The notes below the pieces were generated by a model. That model saw only the letters and a list, made by a program, of their open reading frames with translations. It searched no databases and was not told where the DNA came from. A stretch of 64,000 nucleotides of DNA from Bryobacterales bacterium. Its GTDB lineage: Bacteria > Acidobacteriota > Terriglobia > Bryobacterales > Bryobacteraceae. This document shows, in pieces, positions 1-8,994 of this stretch. The first letter of the stretch is position 1. The number at the start of each line of letters is the position of its first letter. The position numbers and the translations under genes were made by a program. The stretch is taken from positions 88,615-152,614 of the forward strand of contig JADLBD010000012.1 in NCBI GenBank assembly GCA_020847975.1, written 5' to 3'.

Positions 1-336
1 GACCTTTTCGCAGTTCGCCGCGGCGTACTTAAGTTTCGTGGATACGTAGTCAAAAGGGGTCATCAACCGTCGAATCCTCCAGTCGATTCTGACTTCACTC
101 CCAAGTTCGAACAGAAGGGCGTGGACATGCGGATCGGCCTTGACATGGCCACGATTGCAGCGAACCGCTCCGTGGATTTGATCGCCCTCATGAATAACGA
201 CACCGATTGTGTTCCAGCAATGAAACTGGTTCGTCGGGCCGGCATTCAGGTCGCACTGGTGTGCATTCCAGGATGCAACCCTACTCCCGAGCTTCTGGCG
301 CATTCTGATTTCAAGCGGTCGATACCCTGGCCGTAG
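1..336 (+). CDS. NYN (LabA/DUF88-like) domain protein, C-terminal part
   Basis: The reading frame is open from the first base of the window to the TAG at 334-336, giving 111 residues of a protein that begins outside the window. The stretch KGVDMRIGLDMATIA followed by LIALMNNDTDCVPAM matches the conserved second half of NYN domains, a PIN-like fold of presumed metal-dependent ribonucleases; the acidic residues of LD and NNDTD are in the right places, although the usual SGDSDF is changed to NNDTDC. The ending (AHSDFKRSIPW) is also typical of LabA-like proteins. The in-frame Met at 121 falls inside the domain, so it is not the true start. Substrate and partners are unknown. Confidence 0.75.
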   Translation, partial: DLFAVRRGVLKFRGYVVKRGHQPSNPPVDSDFTPKFEQKGVDMRIGLDMATIAANRSVDLIALMNNDTDCVPAMKLVRRAGIQVALVCIPGCNPTPELLAHSDFKRSIPWP

Positions 337-641
337 CACACATCACCTTGCGAAGCTGGCCGGGCAGCCGATGGCGTTTGGACCGGCCCCAGCGTCCGGC
401 AGATCCTTTTCTCGCGAAAGTTCCGCTCGCAGCTGGCAGCTTTTCAGGACCGCAACCTGTGCGGCCGTGTCCTGATCATCCGTGGATACGCGAGCGTGGC
501 CGATGAGCATGGCGTAAATCTATCGCCCTCCGTGGTAATGCCAGCACCAAGCTGACCGGGGCGTCACCCTCGAGACGGTCACGCGCGCCGAATAGCGTGC
601 AAAGCATTAAGTCAAATAAAATGCATACTGAGGGACAAGCC
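337..641. other. Intergenic stretch, no assignable gene
   Basis: Between the NYN gene and the YVTN propeller gene there are 305 bases without a recognisable coding sequence. One plus-strand frame is open over about 390-555, but its translation resembles no family I know and it lacks a convincing start. Only the ribosome binding site of the following gene (AGGGACA just before 642) could be identified. Confidence 0.4.
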
Positions 642-1658
642 ATGAAACCAAGACTTGGCGTGATTGTGCTGGTCACAGCGCTGGCAGCGGCGTTTGCTGA
701 AGCAGCGGAAACACCGCGAACCGCGCTGCTCGTGTTGGCCAAGACGGACCTGACCCTGTCCATTGTGGATCCCGTGAGCCTGAAGGTGGTGGCACGCATG
801 CCTTCCGGACCGGACCCGCACGAGGTAGTGGCCTCGAACGATGGCAGGTTCGCCTATATCTCGAACTACGGAGGCGGCGCCTATCACACGTTAACGGTGG
901 TGGATCTGGTGGAGCAGAAGACGTTGTCGACGGTGGATCTCGGGCCGCTTTGGGGACCACACGGGCTGATGTTTGCCGGGGGCAAGGTATGGTTCACCGC
1001 GGAAGCAGCTAAGGCGATCGGAAGCTATGATCCGTCAGCGAAGAGCGTGGATTGGATCATGGGAACCGGCCAGGACGGAACTCACATGATCCACGTTTTC
1101 GAAGGCCTTCCGCGCATTGCGACCTCGAATATCCGTTCGGGCACCGTGTCAATCCTGAACAAAGCGGCGCGAGCGCCCAACGCGCGGCGGCGCGGCGCCC
1201 CAGGCGGCGAATGGGAGCAAACGGTGATTCCCACAGGAAGAGGAACGGAAGGCTTCGACGTCACTAGGAACGGGCGGGAACTCTGGGCCGCCAACGCACA
1301 GGAAGGCACGATTGCGGTGATTGACGTCGAAGCCGGAAAAGTCGTTCAGACGATCGTGGGAAACGTGAAGGGGGCCAACCGGCTGAAGTTCACGCCCGAC
1401 GGAAAGCACGTCTTCGTCTCGACCCTGGGAGGACCCGAGGTGGTGATCTTCGATGCCGCGGCGCGGCGCGAGATCAAGAGGCTGAAGACAGGCCGCGGAG
1501 CGGCGGGAATTCAGATGCAGCCTGACGGAAAGCGCGCCTACGTCTCCTGCACGCCGGATAATTACGTGGCCGTCGTGGATTTGCGCACGCTCGAAATCGT
1601 GGGGAAGTTCGAGGTTGGCAAAGAGCCGGACGGCCTGGCTTGGGCCGTGCGGCAATGA
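642..1658 (+). CDS. Secreted YVTN-family beta-propeller protein
   Basis: The protein is 338 residues and starts with a Sec signal peptide (MKPRLGVIVLVTALAAAFAEA). I chose the ATG at 642, not the upstream ATG at 597, because AGGGACA lies just ahead of it and the signal peptide follows directly. The rest consists of beta-propeller blades: each has a VVD or VID strand, a short turn, then a GPDPHEVVASNDGRFAYIS-like or LKFTPDGKHVFVS-like strand. This is the pattern of the YVTN/NHL repeats of periplasmic or surface proteins. Such proteins are often sensors or binding scaffolds; no catalytic residues are evident. It is followed after 96 bases by a secreted glycosidase-like gene on the same strand, so the two may act together outside the cytoplasm. 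Confidence 0.8.
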   Translation: MKPRLGVIVLVTALAAAFAEAAETPRTALLVLAKTDLTLSIVDPVSLKVVARMPSGPDPHEVVASNDGRFAYISNYGGGAYHTLTVVDLVEQKTLSTVDLGPLWGPHGLMFAGGKVWFTAEAAKAIGSYDPSAKSVDWIMGTGQDGTHMIHVFEGLPRIATSNIRSGTVSILNKAARAPNARRRGAPGGEWEQTVIPTGRGTEGFDVTRNGRELWAANAQEGTIAVIDVEAGKVVQTIVGNVKGANRLKFTPDGKHVFVSTLGGPEVVIFDAAARREIKRLKTGRGAAGIQMQPDGKRAYVSCTPDNYVAVVDLRTLEIVGKFEVGKEPDGLAWAVRQ

Positions 1659-1754
1659 AGGGCTCCGCGAGTTGATTCGAGCTGCGCACCGGCCTTGGCG
1701 CGGCATGCGGAATGGCGGGCCTAATCTGTTTTTTTCTTCCCTGAGGAGGCTATT

Positions 1755-4418
1755 GTGAAGTCGAAATCGCTCTTGCTGTGGACGGTATTCTTCGCCGGTG
1801 CGCTCTCCGCCGCCGACGGACGGCGCATCGCCGTCGAATGGCGCGGCGGGCAGCCGGAGGGTGAGCTGAGTGTGACGGGCGGCTCCCTGGCCGGCCTGAG
1901 CGTCGCGCGCGGGCGCGGCGCGGTGACGGGCAACAACCGCTTCGGCGCAACTGCCCCCGGGCCGTTCCGCCTCGAAATCCAGCTCAGCGGTTCCGAAGCG
2001 GCGTACGGCCCCGCCTCCGCCATCGTTACCGTGAACACCACGCGCAACCCCGTGAGCTTCTTCCTGCGTGATGTGCGCGCCGGCTACCCCATCTACATCC
2101 CGGCGTATGGTGTAGCGGTGACCGATGCGTCCGACGCGCGCTCCTACCAGCAGATCGAGAACGCCGTGCGCGCCCGCGGCCTGCAAACGAAGCTGGAAAG
2201 CGTGGCGGCCGAACCCGAGGCCGATTTCGAGTCGGCGGCCGCCAATACGCGCAGCTTGATGTGCCAGACCTGGCTGGGGCTGGGCCGCGATGTCCGCATC
2301 TTCGGCGTCAGCGAACGGCTGGACTGGATTCAGCCCCGATTTCACGGCCGTGAAGTCCCGCTGCCCGAAACCGGCGACAAGCCCACGCGCTACAACTTCC
2401 TTATGGGCCGCGGCTGGGGCGCGGTCGACAAGATCACTCGCCGCCTGGAAAACGGAGCCCTGCCGATCCTGCGCGGGACCCTGGTGGACGATGACATCAC
2501 CTACAACATGACGGCGTTCGTGGCCCTCGAATCCCGGTCGCTCACGCGCGAAAATGTGCGCGGTACCCACTTCCTGGTTGCCGATGGCTACGGCGCCGGG
2601 CATATGTTCACCAAACAGCAACAGGCCGAGCACGATTCCCTCCTCCCCGCCGAGATGAACCAACCCGAAGAGACCGTGCTGTTCGTGCGCATCACCGCCG
2701 TGAACACGTCCGCGGTGCCGCGCTACGCGTTCTTTAAGAACCCCGCCCCAACCGCCACCCGCGGCTACCAGTTCGACGGAGCCGAGGGCTTTGCCGCCTA
2801 TCCATCCGGCCGGGTTTTCGCCGTGTCGCTGGTCAATGGCAAACCTCTCTCCGCGGAGGAAGTGGCCATAGACTTGAAGCCCGGCGAAGCCGCTCAGATC
2901 GAATTCCGCCTCCCCAACCGGCCCATCTCCCGCGAGCGCGCCATGAAGCTGCGCTCGGCGTCGTTCGAGGAACGCCACGGCGAGTGCCGCCTTTACTGGC
3001 AACAGAAGTTGGACGCCGCGGCACAGATCCGCCTTCCCGAACAGCGCATCACCGAAATGTTGCGGGCCGGATTGCTGCACCTCGACCTCATTACCTACGG
3101 TCTCGAGCCTGAGGGCACCCTGACCTCCACTATCGGCGTCTACAGCGCCATCGGCTCGGAGAGTTCCCCCATCATCCAGTTCATGGACTCGATGGGCTGG
3201 CACGATACCGCCCGCCGCGCCCTGATGTACTTCCTCGACAAGCAGCACGACGACGGCTTTATCCAGAATTTCGGCGGCTACATGCTCGAAACCGGCGCTG
3301 TCTTGTGGTCGATCGGCGAGCACTACCGCTACACGCATGACGATGCCTGGGTGCGGCAGATCGCGCCAAAGCTCATCAAAGCCTGCGAATACCTGCGGAA
3401 ATGGCGCGCGCGCAACCTGCGCGACGACCTGCGCGGCAAGGGCTACGGAATGCTCGAAGGCAAGACCGCCGACCCTGAGGACCCTTTCCGCTCTTTCATG
3501 CTCAACGGCTACGCCTACCTGGGCATGGCGCGGGTGGCGGAGACGCTGGCCACTACGGATCCGGCGCAGTCCGAAAAGTGGCGCAAGGAAGCGGACGCGC
3601 TGAAGAGCGATATTCGCGCGGCCCTGTTTGGCGTGATGGGCCGCTCGCCCGTCGTCTCCCTGGCCAACGGGACCTGGTCTCCCACCGCCCCTCCCTGGGT
3701 CGAGTATCGCGGGCCATTGATGTTGTTTGCCGACGGCGGTAATTGGTTCACGCACGGCGCAATGGTGAGCCGCGATTCCCTGCTGGGACCGGTCTACCTG
3801 ATCTTCCAGGAAGTGCTGGAACCGAACGAGGACGCCTCCACCTTCCTGCTCAACTTCCACAATGATCTGATGACCACCCGTAACGTCGCTTTCAGTCAGC
3901 CTTATTACAGCCGCCATCCGATCTCCCACCTGCGGCGCGGAGAGGTGAAGGCGTTCCTCAAGGCGTACTACAACACCTTGTCCAGCCTCGCCGACCGCCA
4001 GACCTATACCTTCTGGGAGCACTACTTCGGCGCCAGCCCGCACAAGACGCACGAAGAAGGCTGGTTCCTGATGGACAGCCGCTGGATGCTCTACATGGAG
4101 CGCGGCGCAGGCATCGACCTGCTGCCGGGCATCCCGCGCGCCTACCTGGGGAACGGCAAGCGCATCGAACTGAACAAGGTGGCTACCTACTTCGGCCCTC
4201 TTTCACTCCGCGTGGATTCCGACCTCGATCGCGGCCGCATTCAAGCCACGGTGGACTGTCCGGGCGACCGGAAACCAGCCTTCGTGGATGTGCGTCTCCC
4301 GCACCCCCAGGGCAGAAAGGCTACCCGGGTCGAGGGCGGAAAATACAACCCCGAAACCGAGCGGGTCCGTGTCGAGCCCTTCACCGGCCGCGCTGACATC
4401 GCGGTCACATTCGAATAG
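1755..4418 (+). CDS. Secreted six-hairpin glycosidase-like protein
   Basis: The 887-residue protein starts at a GTG (1755) preceded by a strong GAGGAGG at 1743-1749, and opens with a signal peptide (MKSKSLLLWTVFFAGALSAA). Residues about 30-420 look like beta-sandwich regions. Residues about 430-780 have the character of an alpha/alpha six-hairpin barrel: helices with aromatic and acidic residues, for example FMDSMGWHDTARRALMYFL, GAVLWSIGEHYRYTHDD and SFMLNGYAYLGMARVAETL. That is the fold of GH63, GH78 and GH95-like enzymes and related families. A final beta domain (about 790-887) follows. The exact family and catalytic acids cannot be fixed by eye, so this is a probable periplasmic or extracellular polysaccharide-degrading enzyme. 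Confidence 0.7.
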   Translation: MKSKSLLLWTVFFAGALSAADGRRIAVEWRGGQPEGELSVTGGSLAGLSVARGRGAVTGNNRFGATAPGPFRLEIQLSGSEAAYGPASAIVTVNTTRNPVSFFLRDVRAGYPIYIPAYGVAVTDASDARSYQQIENAVRARGLQTKLESVAAEPEADFESAAANTRSLMCQTWLGLGRDVRIFGVSERLDWIQPRFHGREVPLPETGDKPTRYNFLMGRGWGAVDKITRRLENGALPILRGTLVDDDITYNMTAFVALESRSLTRENVRGTHFLVADGYGAGHMFTKQQQAEHDSLLPAEMNQPEETVLFVRITAVNTSAVPRYAFFKNPAPTATRGYQFDGAEGFAAYPSGRVFAVSLVNGKPLSAEEVAIDLKPGEAAQIEFRLPNRPISRERAMKLRSASFEERHGECRLYWQQKLDAAAQIRLPEQRITEMLRAGLLHLDLITYGLEPEGTLTSTIGVYSAIGSESSPIIQFMDSMGWHDTARRALMYFLDKQHDDGFIQNFGGYMLETGAVLWSIGEHYRYTHDDAWVRQIAPKLIKACEYLRKWRARNLRDDLRGKGYGMLEGKTADPEDPFRSFMLNGYAYLGMARVAETLATTDPAQSEKWRKEADALKSDIRAALFGVMGRSPVVSLANGTWSPTAPPWVEYRGPLMLFADGGNWFTHGAMVSRDSLLGPVYLIFQEVLEPNEDASTFLLNFHNDLMTTRNVAFSQPYYSRHPISHLRRGEVKAFLKAYYNTLSSLADRQTYTFWEHYFGASPHKTHEEGWFLMDSRWMLYMERGAGIDLLPGIPRAYLGNGKRIELNKVATYFGPLSLRVDSDLDRGRIQATVDCPGDRKPAFVDVRLPHPQGRKATRVEGGKYNPETERVRVEPFTGRADIAVTFE

Positions 4419-4460
4419 TCCATCTGAGGGAGAGTTCCCCATCCCAGCCTTGGGCTAGTG

Positions 4461-6005
4461 CTAGTCGGAAAGCGCAACGTACTCGAACGTCATCTGATCC
4501 CAGCCTTGTAGCTTTCCCGGCCCACTTTGAGCGGCCCCGGATGGGGAGTTGAACACCGGAAGCGCGATCTCCTCGGACATCGGATCAACCTTCCACAGAT
4601 TGGGAATGGGGGAGGATTCCGGCACCGCACGCGGACCGGACGGGATTCGGGGAGCCAGTGAAGACCCGGGCCCGAAAGGCGACGTGGCGGGCAGGGGCGG
4701 AGCCGCGAGCCCGGCAGGGGCGTCGCAAATGCCGGCGGGAAACATTTCGGAAATACCCGCGCCGGGTTCCAGAACGGCGCCCAATTCGGGACCGTCTGGG
4801 AAAGCAGCCGGAAAGGAAGGGAGCATCCCTTCCTCGGACGAAACCGGCTGAAACATTTCCGCTTCCTTGAATACGGACGCCTGCTCGCCCTTGGGAAGAT
4901 AGGCCTGTATACGGCCCAGCATGCGGGTGTTGGCTTCCAGGGCGGCGGCATAATAATTAGGATTCTGCTCGTACAGCCGCCTCGCCTTACGTAGCGAGAC
5001 ATCGGCGTCCTCGAAACGCCCGCAAGCCGCGTACACTTCTCCCAGCCGTTCCAGAGCCTGCGAGAGGCCCGGGTCGCGGACTCCTTCCAGTTTGCCCACA
5101 GCCTGCTGGAGCAACTCCATCGCCGGACCGTATCTGCCCATGTCCGTCTGTACCCCGGCAATTTTCATGAGAATCTCGGCCGAGCCAGAGGCCGAAGCTC
5201 CAAGCTGCCTCTCCCTCAGCGCCAGCGCGGTTTCGTAGTAGCCTACCGCGGCTTCGAGATCCTCGGCGGCCTGAGCCGCCACTGCCAGCAGGTGCAGGTC
5301 GCGAATGCTGGTTTCCGACTCCGCCCCATTCAACTCCTGGTGGATGCGAAGGGCGCGCTCCAGGTAGCCCCGGGCGGTGGCGTGCCGCCCCCGCTCGGTT
5401 TCGCATTCGCCCAACTGGATCAGACAATCGGCCGTCGCCGGATGCACTTTGCCCAGGCTGTGATCTGCCTGATCCAGAACCGTTTCCAGTAGGCCTGTCG
5501 CTTCGTCCAGACGCCCCTTCCGCTGCATGGCCCCCGCCAGGTGGCATGTGCGGTCGACAATTGCCGGAACATCCAGCGGCAGAACCGCCTTCTGCGTTTC
5601 CAGCGCTTCCGTGAACAGCTCGAGAGCCTCGTCCAGTTCTCCCTCTTCGGCTTTCATCCTCCCCAGAAGATCCAGAGAACTGGAAAGCGGCGTGCTCGGT
5701 TTCTGCTTTTGCCCGCTGAGCAATTCGCGAACCGCGTCCGCCGTGATCCACGCGTCGCGGAACTTGTTCAGCTTGAACTGAGCTGTGGCCAGACAGACAA
5801 GCACGTGCCCATGCGGGGGACGAATGGCAGCCCTCGCCTTCAAGTCGCCGGCGATGCGGAGGAAGCAGCGTTCCGCCTCCGGAAATTTGCCCGCCTCGAG
5901 CAGGCTTTCCCCTTCCCGGCTTTCTGCGCTGGACCAGACCTTGGCCTCAGGCATCACTTGGCGAACGGCCTGGGCAGCGAGGCGAAGTTTCTCGAAGGTA
6001 CTCAT
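4461..6005 (-). CDS. TPR-repeat protein with proline-rich C-terminus
   Basis: The 514-residue protein has about seven kinesin-light-chain type tetratricopeptide repeats (residues about 20-370; for example LDEATGLLETVLDQADHSLG and HATARGYLERALRIHQEL), each about 42 residues long. A Pro/Gly/Ser-rich tail of about 140 residues, low in predicted secondary structure, follows. The start at 6005 (MSTFEKLRL) is preferred over the ATG at 6047 because GGAGGGG lies about ten bases ahead of it. There is no signal peptide or membrane segment, so it is probably a cytoplasmic scaffold. It is transcribed divergently from the Cys-rich gene at 6173, and a second TPR protein follows that one, suggesting a functional group. 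No enzymatic domain is seen. Confidence 0.75.
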   Translation of the reverse strand: MSTFEKLRLAAQAVRQVMPEAKVWSSAESREGESLLEAGKFPEAERCFLRIAGDLKARAAIRPPHGHVLVCLATAQFKLNKFRDAWITADAVRELLSGQKQKPSTPLSSSLDLLGRMKAEEGELDEALELFTEALETQKAVLPLDVPAIVDRTCHLAGAMQRKGRLDEATGLLETVLDQADHSLGKVHPATADCLIQLGECETERGRHATARGYLERALRIHQELNGAESETSIRDLHLLAVAAQAAEDLEAAVGYYETALALRERQLGASASGSAEILMKIAGVQTDMGRYGPAMELLQQAVGKLEGVRDPGLSQALERLGEVYAACGRFEDADVSLRKARRLYEQNPNYYAAALEANTRMLGRIQAYLPKGEQASVFKEAEMFQPVSSEEGMLPSFPAAFPDGPELGAVLEPGAGISEMFPAGICDAPAGLAAPPLPATSPFGPGSSLAPRIPSGPRAVPESSPIPNLWKVDPMSEEIALPVFNSPSGAAQSGPGKLQGWDQMTFEYVALSD

Positions 6006-6172
6006 AGGGCTCACCCCTCCATCGGCAGCAGACGCGAACATCTCCATGGAGGCCGCGCCTGAAAAATGCGGGGGTGGAATTGACAGTACCTTCCCTTAGA
6101 ATTCTCTCAATTTCGCCCTAGACCGCTGCAAACTAGCCAAGTTGGCCTAGTATCGAAGTTGGGGGTACAGGA

Positions 6173-7057
6173 GTGCCGAAATGTCTGTATTGCGATGAGC
6201 CTCTTTCGCTCATGGAGTGCCTGTGGGACCAGCAGTTCTGCACCGAAGAACACCGCCGCAGCTACATGCGCGAGAGCCGCTGGCATGGGGTTCCCCTGCG
6301 GGTGGAGCGCCAGCAGCCTAGATTTTGTCCGGTTCTGCAGTACACTCCGGCAATGGAGCCGCATGACTGGAACCATGGGCCGCTCGCGCCGAAACCCACG
6401 TCATTCTCCAAGCGGGAGTACGTCTGGCCGGCGATGACGCCTTGTCCGGCGCCGCGATTTGCCCCCTCCACCGAGCAGCCATTTTCTCTTCCCATGCCCG
6501 CCATTCGTACCGCGCCGCGCCGGCGCTTCGTTTACGGCTGGGGCAACCAGGCGATTGTGCGAGGCCTGTTGAAAGAGGCGGTCTCGAGATTGGAAATGCC
6601 TCGCGCGGCGGGAAGAATCCCAATTTGCGAACCGGCGGGAGAGACTATACCGATGGAAATCGGGCCGCTACCACTGCTTGGGGGCGGCACAAACCTTCCT
6701 TTCCAGGCGCTCGACGGGTTGGATGAGAGTTCGCTCGAAGCCATCCCGGCGGGAGGATTCATCCGTACACAGATGAGCCTTTCCAGTTTTCCCCATATAC
6801 CCGCTGTTGGAGGCCCCGCAAGCCCGCAGCCTTGCGTTCAGCCCCTAAAGACGGAGACTCCGCTGGCCCCTGTCGAGTCCACTCGAGCTTTGCGTGGCGT
6901 GTTTATTCCGCAGATCTCCTTGCCGCTGCTGAGGCCACGCATTGCCTTTGCGCCGCGGGCGGGCGGATCTCGCACCGAAAACCGGCAAAGCAGCATTATC
7001 CCGATCAGCGATTTTCAACCCGTTGAGCGGAAAGAACCACTGGCGCGTACCAGCTAG
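6173..7057 (+). CDS. Hypothetical protein with N-terminal Cys/His cluster
   Basis: The 294-residue protein starts at a GTG. Its first 30 residues hold a compact metal-binding pattern: C4, C7, C16, C23 and H27 (CLYC, then ECLWDQQFC, then EEH). This resembles the short zinc-binding heads seen at the start of many acidobacterial hypothetical proteins. The remainder is Pro-rich, of low complexity, without transmembrane segments, and belongs to no family I recognise. It lies between two TPR genes (divergent from one, 80 bases upstream of the other). The start is not certain because only a weak GGAG overlaps the GTG, but the Cys cluster begins right after it. Its role is unknown. Confidence 0.55.
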   Translation: MPKCLYCDEPLSLMECLWDQQFCTEEHRRSYMRESRWHGVPLRVERQQPRFCPVLQYTPAMEPHDWNHGPLAPKPTSFSKREYVWPAMTPCPAPRFAPSTEQPFSLPMPAIRTAPRRRFVYGWGNQAIVRGLLKEAVSRLEMPRAAGRIPICEPAGETIPMEIGPLPLLGGGTNLPFQALDGLDESSLEAIPAGGFIRTQMSLSSFPHIPAVGGPASPQPCVQPLKTETPLAPVESTRALRGVFIPQISLPLLRPRIAFAPRAGGSRTENRQSSIIPISDFQPVERKEPLARTS

Positions 7058-7137
7058 CGGCAGCCCCCCTCGGCGAATCGCCGCTGCGCCCTGATGTTCC
7101 GGCAAGATTCTGACGATGTATTGCAGAGGATTACTCT

Positions 7138-8721
7138 ATGAACAACTTCGCCGGACAGTGGCTGTGGTTCTTCGATGATCAACTGGTGCATTCGCTGCTC
7201 AATGTGCAGCCGGATGATCCTCGCCTCGCACGCCGTGCCGCATCCCACCCCTCCGTTGTGGTGGCAATGCGATTGTGGATGGAGCGGCTTCCCGAAGAGG
7301 CCCTTCAGGAGTTGGCGGCTCCGGTACGGCAATCGGACCACGACGCCATGGCGCTGGCCGGGCAGATCCTGTTCGAAATGGGCAAGATCGAGGAGGCGGC
7401 ACAGTTGTTCGCCAAACTGGCGGCCATCTTTCCCGGGCATCCCTTCGCCAGCATGAACCTGGGACTCTGCCAGGCCCGGATGCGAGCTTGGGCGGAGGCA
7501 ACCGAAAATCTCAAGAGCGCGCTGGCGCTGCATCCTGACCGGGCGGAGGTCTGGTTTGCCCTGGGCGTCGCCCTGGTGAACCAAAAGCGGGCCACGGAAG
7601 CGCGATCGGCCTTCACCCGGAGTCTGCGGCTGAACAGCGAATACGCTCCCGCCTGGTTCGGCCAGGGGGTCGCCTGCCAGTTGGAAGGTAACCACGGTGA
7701 GGCGCTGCGCATTTATGACAAATTGCTCGAGGCCCAGCCGGACCGCGAGGAATTGCTCGCCAATGCTCTCGTTGCGGCGGCCGAACTGCGCGATTCAGCA
7801 AAGATCCGCACCCTCGCGCCGCGTCTGCTGCAATTGAATCCCAAATCGACACACGCCCGCCTGGCGCTGTGCTGGGTCGCTCTCGAGCAGGGGAACCTCG
7901 AAGAAGCCAACAGGCATTGCGCCATAGTCGCGCAAGCGAATCCGGGTGATTACCGTCACTGGTACAACCTTGGCGTTTGCCTGCTGAGGCTGGGGCAGCC
8001 GGATAAAGCGGGTGCGGCATTTGACAACGCGGCCCGTCTCCAGCCTGATGACGCGGGAACAGCGGAGGGGCTGGCAAGGTCGCTGTCGGCGGTTGGGCGA
8101 ATAGAAGATGCGCGCAAGGCCTGGGAGCGCGCGCTGCGCCTGGCGCCGGACCGGGAAGAGGCTTGGTACCGCCTGGGGTTGCTGCTGTACGAAGCTGGCG
8201 AGCATTCCGAGGCTTCAGCGGCCTTTGACAGATGCGTGCGGCTCCGGCCGGACTGGCTGGACGCCTGGTCGAACCTGGGCAACGCAAGATGGTCATCAGG
8301 CGACTTCGCCGGAGCGGTGACGGCATTTCAGCGGGTCCTGGACGCGAGCCCCTTTCATTCGGCCGCCCGCAGAGCCATGGCCGCGCTGGCGGTCGACACC
8401 GGAAATCTTACCGAAGCCGAGCGCTACATCGAGGGCCTCTCGGGCAAGGACTGGGAGATCCTGTATAACCTTGCCATGCTGTTCCACTCCTCCGGAAAAT
8501 TGCAGCGCGCCGCGGCTCTCTACCGCGAAGTGCTGGCCACGAAGCCGGATTTCACAGAGGCGCGCTTCAACCTGGGTAGCGTCCTCTTCGGACTGGGCCG
8601 GGTCATGGAAGGCCAGGACAGTTGGAAAGCCGCTGTGGCGATGAAGCCGGAACTGGCCGGGGAGATCCTCAAATGGATGGGCAGCGGCCCGCTCTGCGAG
8701 GATGAACCAGCCACGGTGTGA
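7138..8721 (+). CDS. Tetratricopeptide repeat protein
   Basis: The 527-residue protein is made almost entirely of canonical 34-residue TPRs from about residue 70 to 510. Typical units read AWFGQGVACQLEGNHGEALRI, HWYNLGVCLLRLGQPDKAG and AWSNLGNARWSSGDFAGAV, with the expected W-LG-Y-A-F-A-P spacing. The N-terminal 60 residues have a few aromatic residues (GQWLWFFDD) but no signal peptide, so a cytoplasmic protein-interaction scaffold is likely. It is 80 bases downstream of the Cys-rich protein gene on the same strand and could share its transcript. No catalytic domain is fused to the repeats. Confidence 0.85.
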   Translation: MNNFAGQWLWFFDDQLVHSLLNVQPDDPRLARRAASHPSVVVAMRLWMERLPEEALQELAAPVRQSDHDAMALAGQILFEMGKIEEAAQLFAKLAAIFPGHPFASMNLGLCQARMRAWAEATENLKSALALHPDRAEVWFALGVALVNQKRATEARSAFTRSLRLNSEYAPAWFGQGVACQLEGNHGEALRIYDKLLEAQPDREELLANALVAAAELRDSAKIRTLAPRLLQLNPKSTHARLALCWVALEQGNLEEANRHCAIVAQANPGDYRHWYNLGVCLLRLGQPDKAGAAFDNAARLQPDDAGTAEGLARSLSAVGRIEDARKAWERALRLAPDREEAWYRLGLLLYEAGEHSEASAAFDRCVRLRPDWLDAWSNLGNARWSSGDFAGAVTAFQRVLDASPFHSAARRAMAALAVDTGNLTEAERYIEGLSGKDWEILYNLAMLFHSSGKLQRAAALYREVLATKPDFTEARFNLGSVLFGLGRVMEGQDSWKAAVAMKPELAGEILKWMGSGPLCEDEPATV

Positions 8722-8777
8722 TCCCCGTTTCCCGAAACGCACTGCAAGAAGACCCGGAGAGTGATCCGTCATCCTCC

Positions 8778-8826
8778 AACTCCTGCCAGACATAATCCTT
8801 GACGGCGAGGACTGCTGTGGAAAGTG
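8778..8826. repeat. Direct repeat, copy 1 (49 bp)
   Basis: This segment matches 10645-10692 in the same orientation with only a few differences, including an uninterrupted 20-base identity (CCTTGACGGCGAGGACTGCT). The two copies lie about 1.9 kb apart and bracket the segment holding the SLH-like ORF, the TIGR03437-type gene and the DUF1569 relic. No transposase is associated with it. Confidence 0.75.
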
Positions 8827-8929
8827 GAGTTGGAAGGAAAGGGGGACGTCGCTACTCGCCTCTTCTCGCCCGAGTGGATCACATCCGGGTAGCGGACTGT
8901 AGCGGACGATCATAGAGATGAAATAACAA

Positions 8930-8958
8930 TTGACTTCCTGACTTTTGCGCCTTACTAT
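8930..8958 (+). promoter_or_regulatory. Sigma-70-like promoter upstream of the SLH-like ORF
   Basis: TTGACT at 8930-8935 and TACTAT at 8953-8958 are separated by exactly 17 bases, close to the consensus -35 and -10 pair. The predicted start of transcription would be near 8965, and the first gene downstream starts at 8995 behind a GAGG ribosome binding site at 8985-8988. Confidence 0.55.
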
Positions 8959-8994
8959 CTGGGTCATGAATGCACGCCTGCGGTGAGGATAACA

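Noticed and set aside
390..555. Protein-like plus-strand frame in the first intergenic stretch
   Set aside because: No start, ribosome binding site or recognisable similarity; could be a decayed gene but there is no support.
1149..4052. A very long open frame (967 residues) on the minus strand across the glycosidase gene
   Set aside because: It is a shadow frame in GC-rich DNA. The plus-strand protein has a signal peptide, a ribosome binding site and a recognisable fold, whereas the minus translation has no known domain and no start signal.
6080..6108. Perfect TTGACA between the TPR gene and the Cys-rich gene
   Set aside because: No -10 box lies at 16-18 bases; the nearby TAGAAT is only 12 bases away.
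8722..8929. Similarity of the first direct repeat to a second DUF1569 relic
   Set aside because: Outside the 49-base repeat the reverse strand does not continue with the family motif, so only the repeat is shared.
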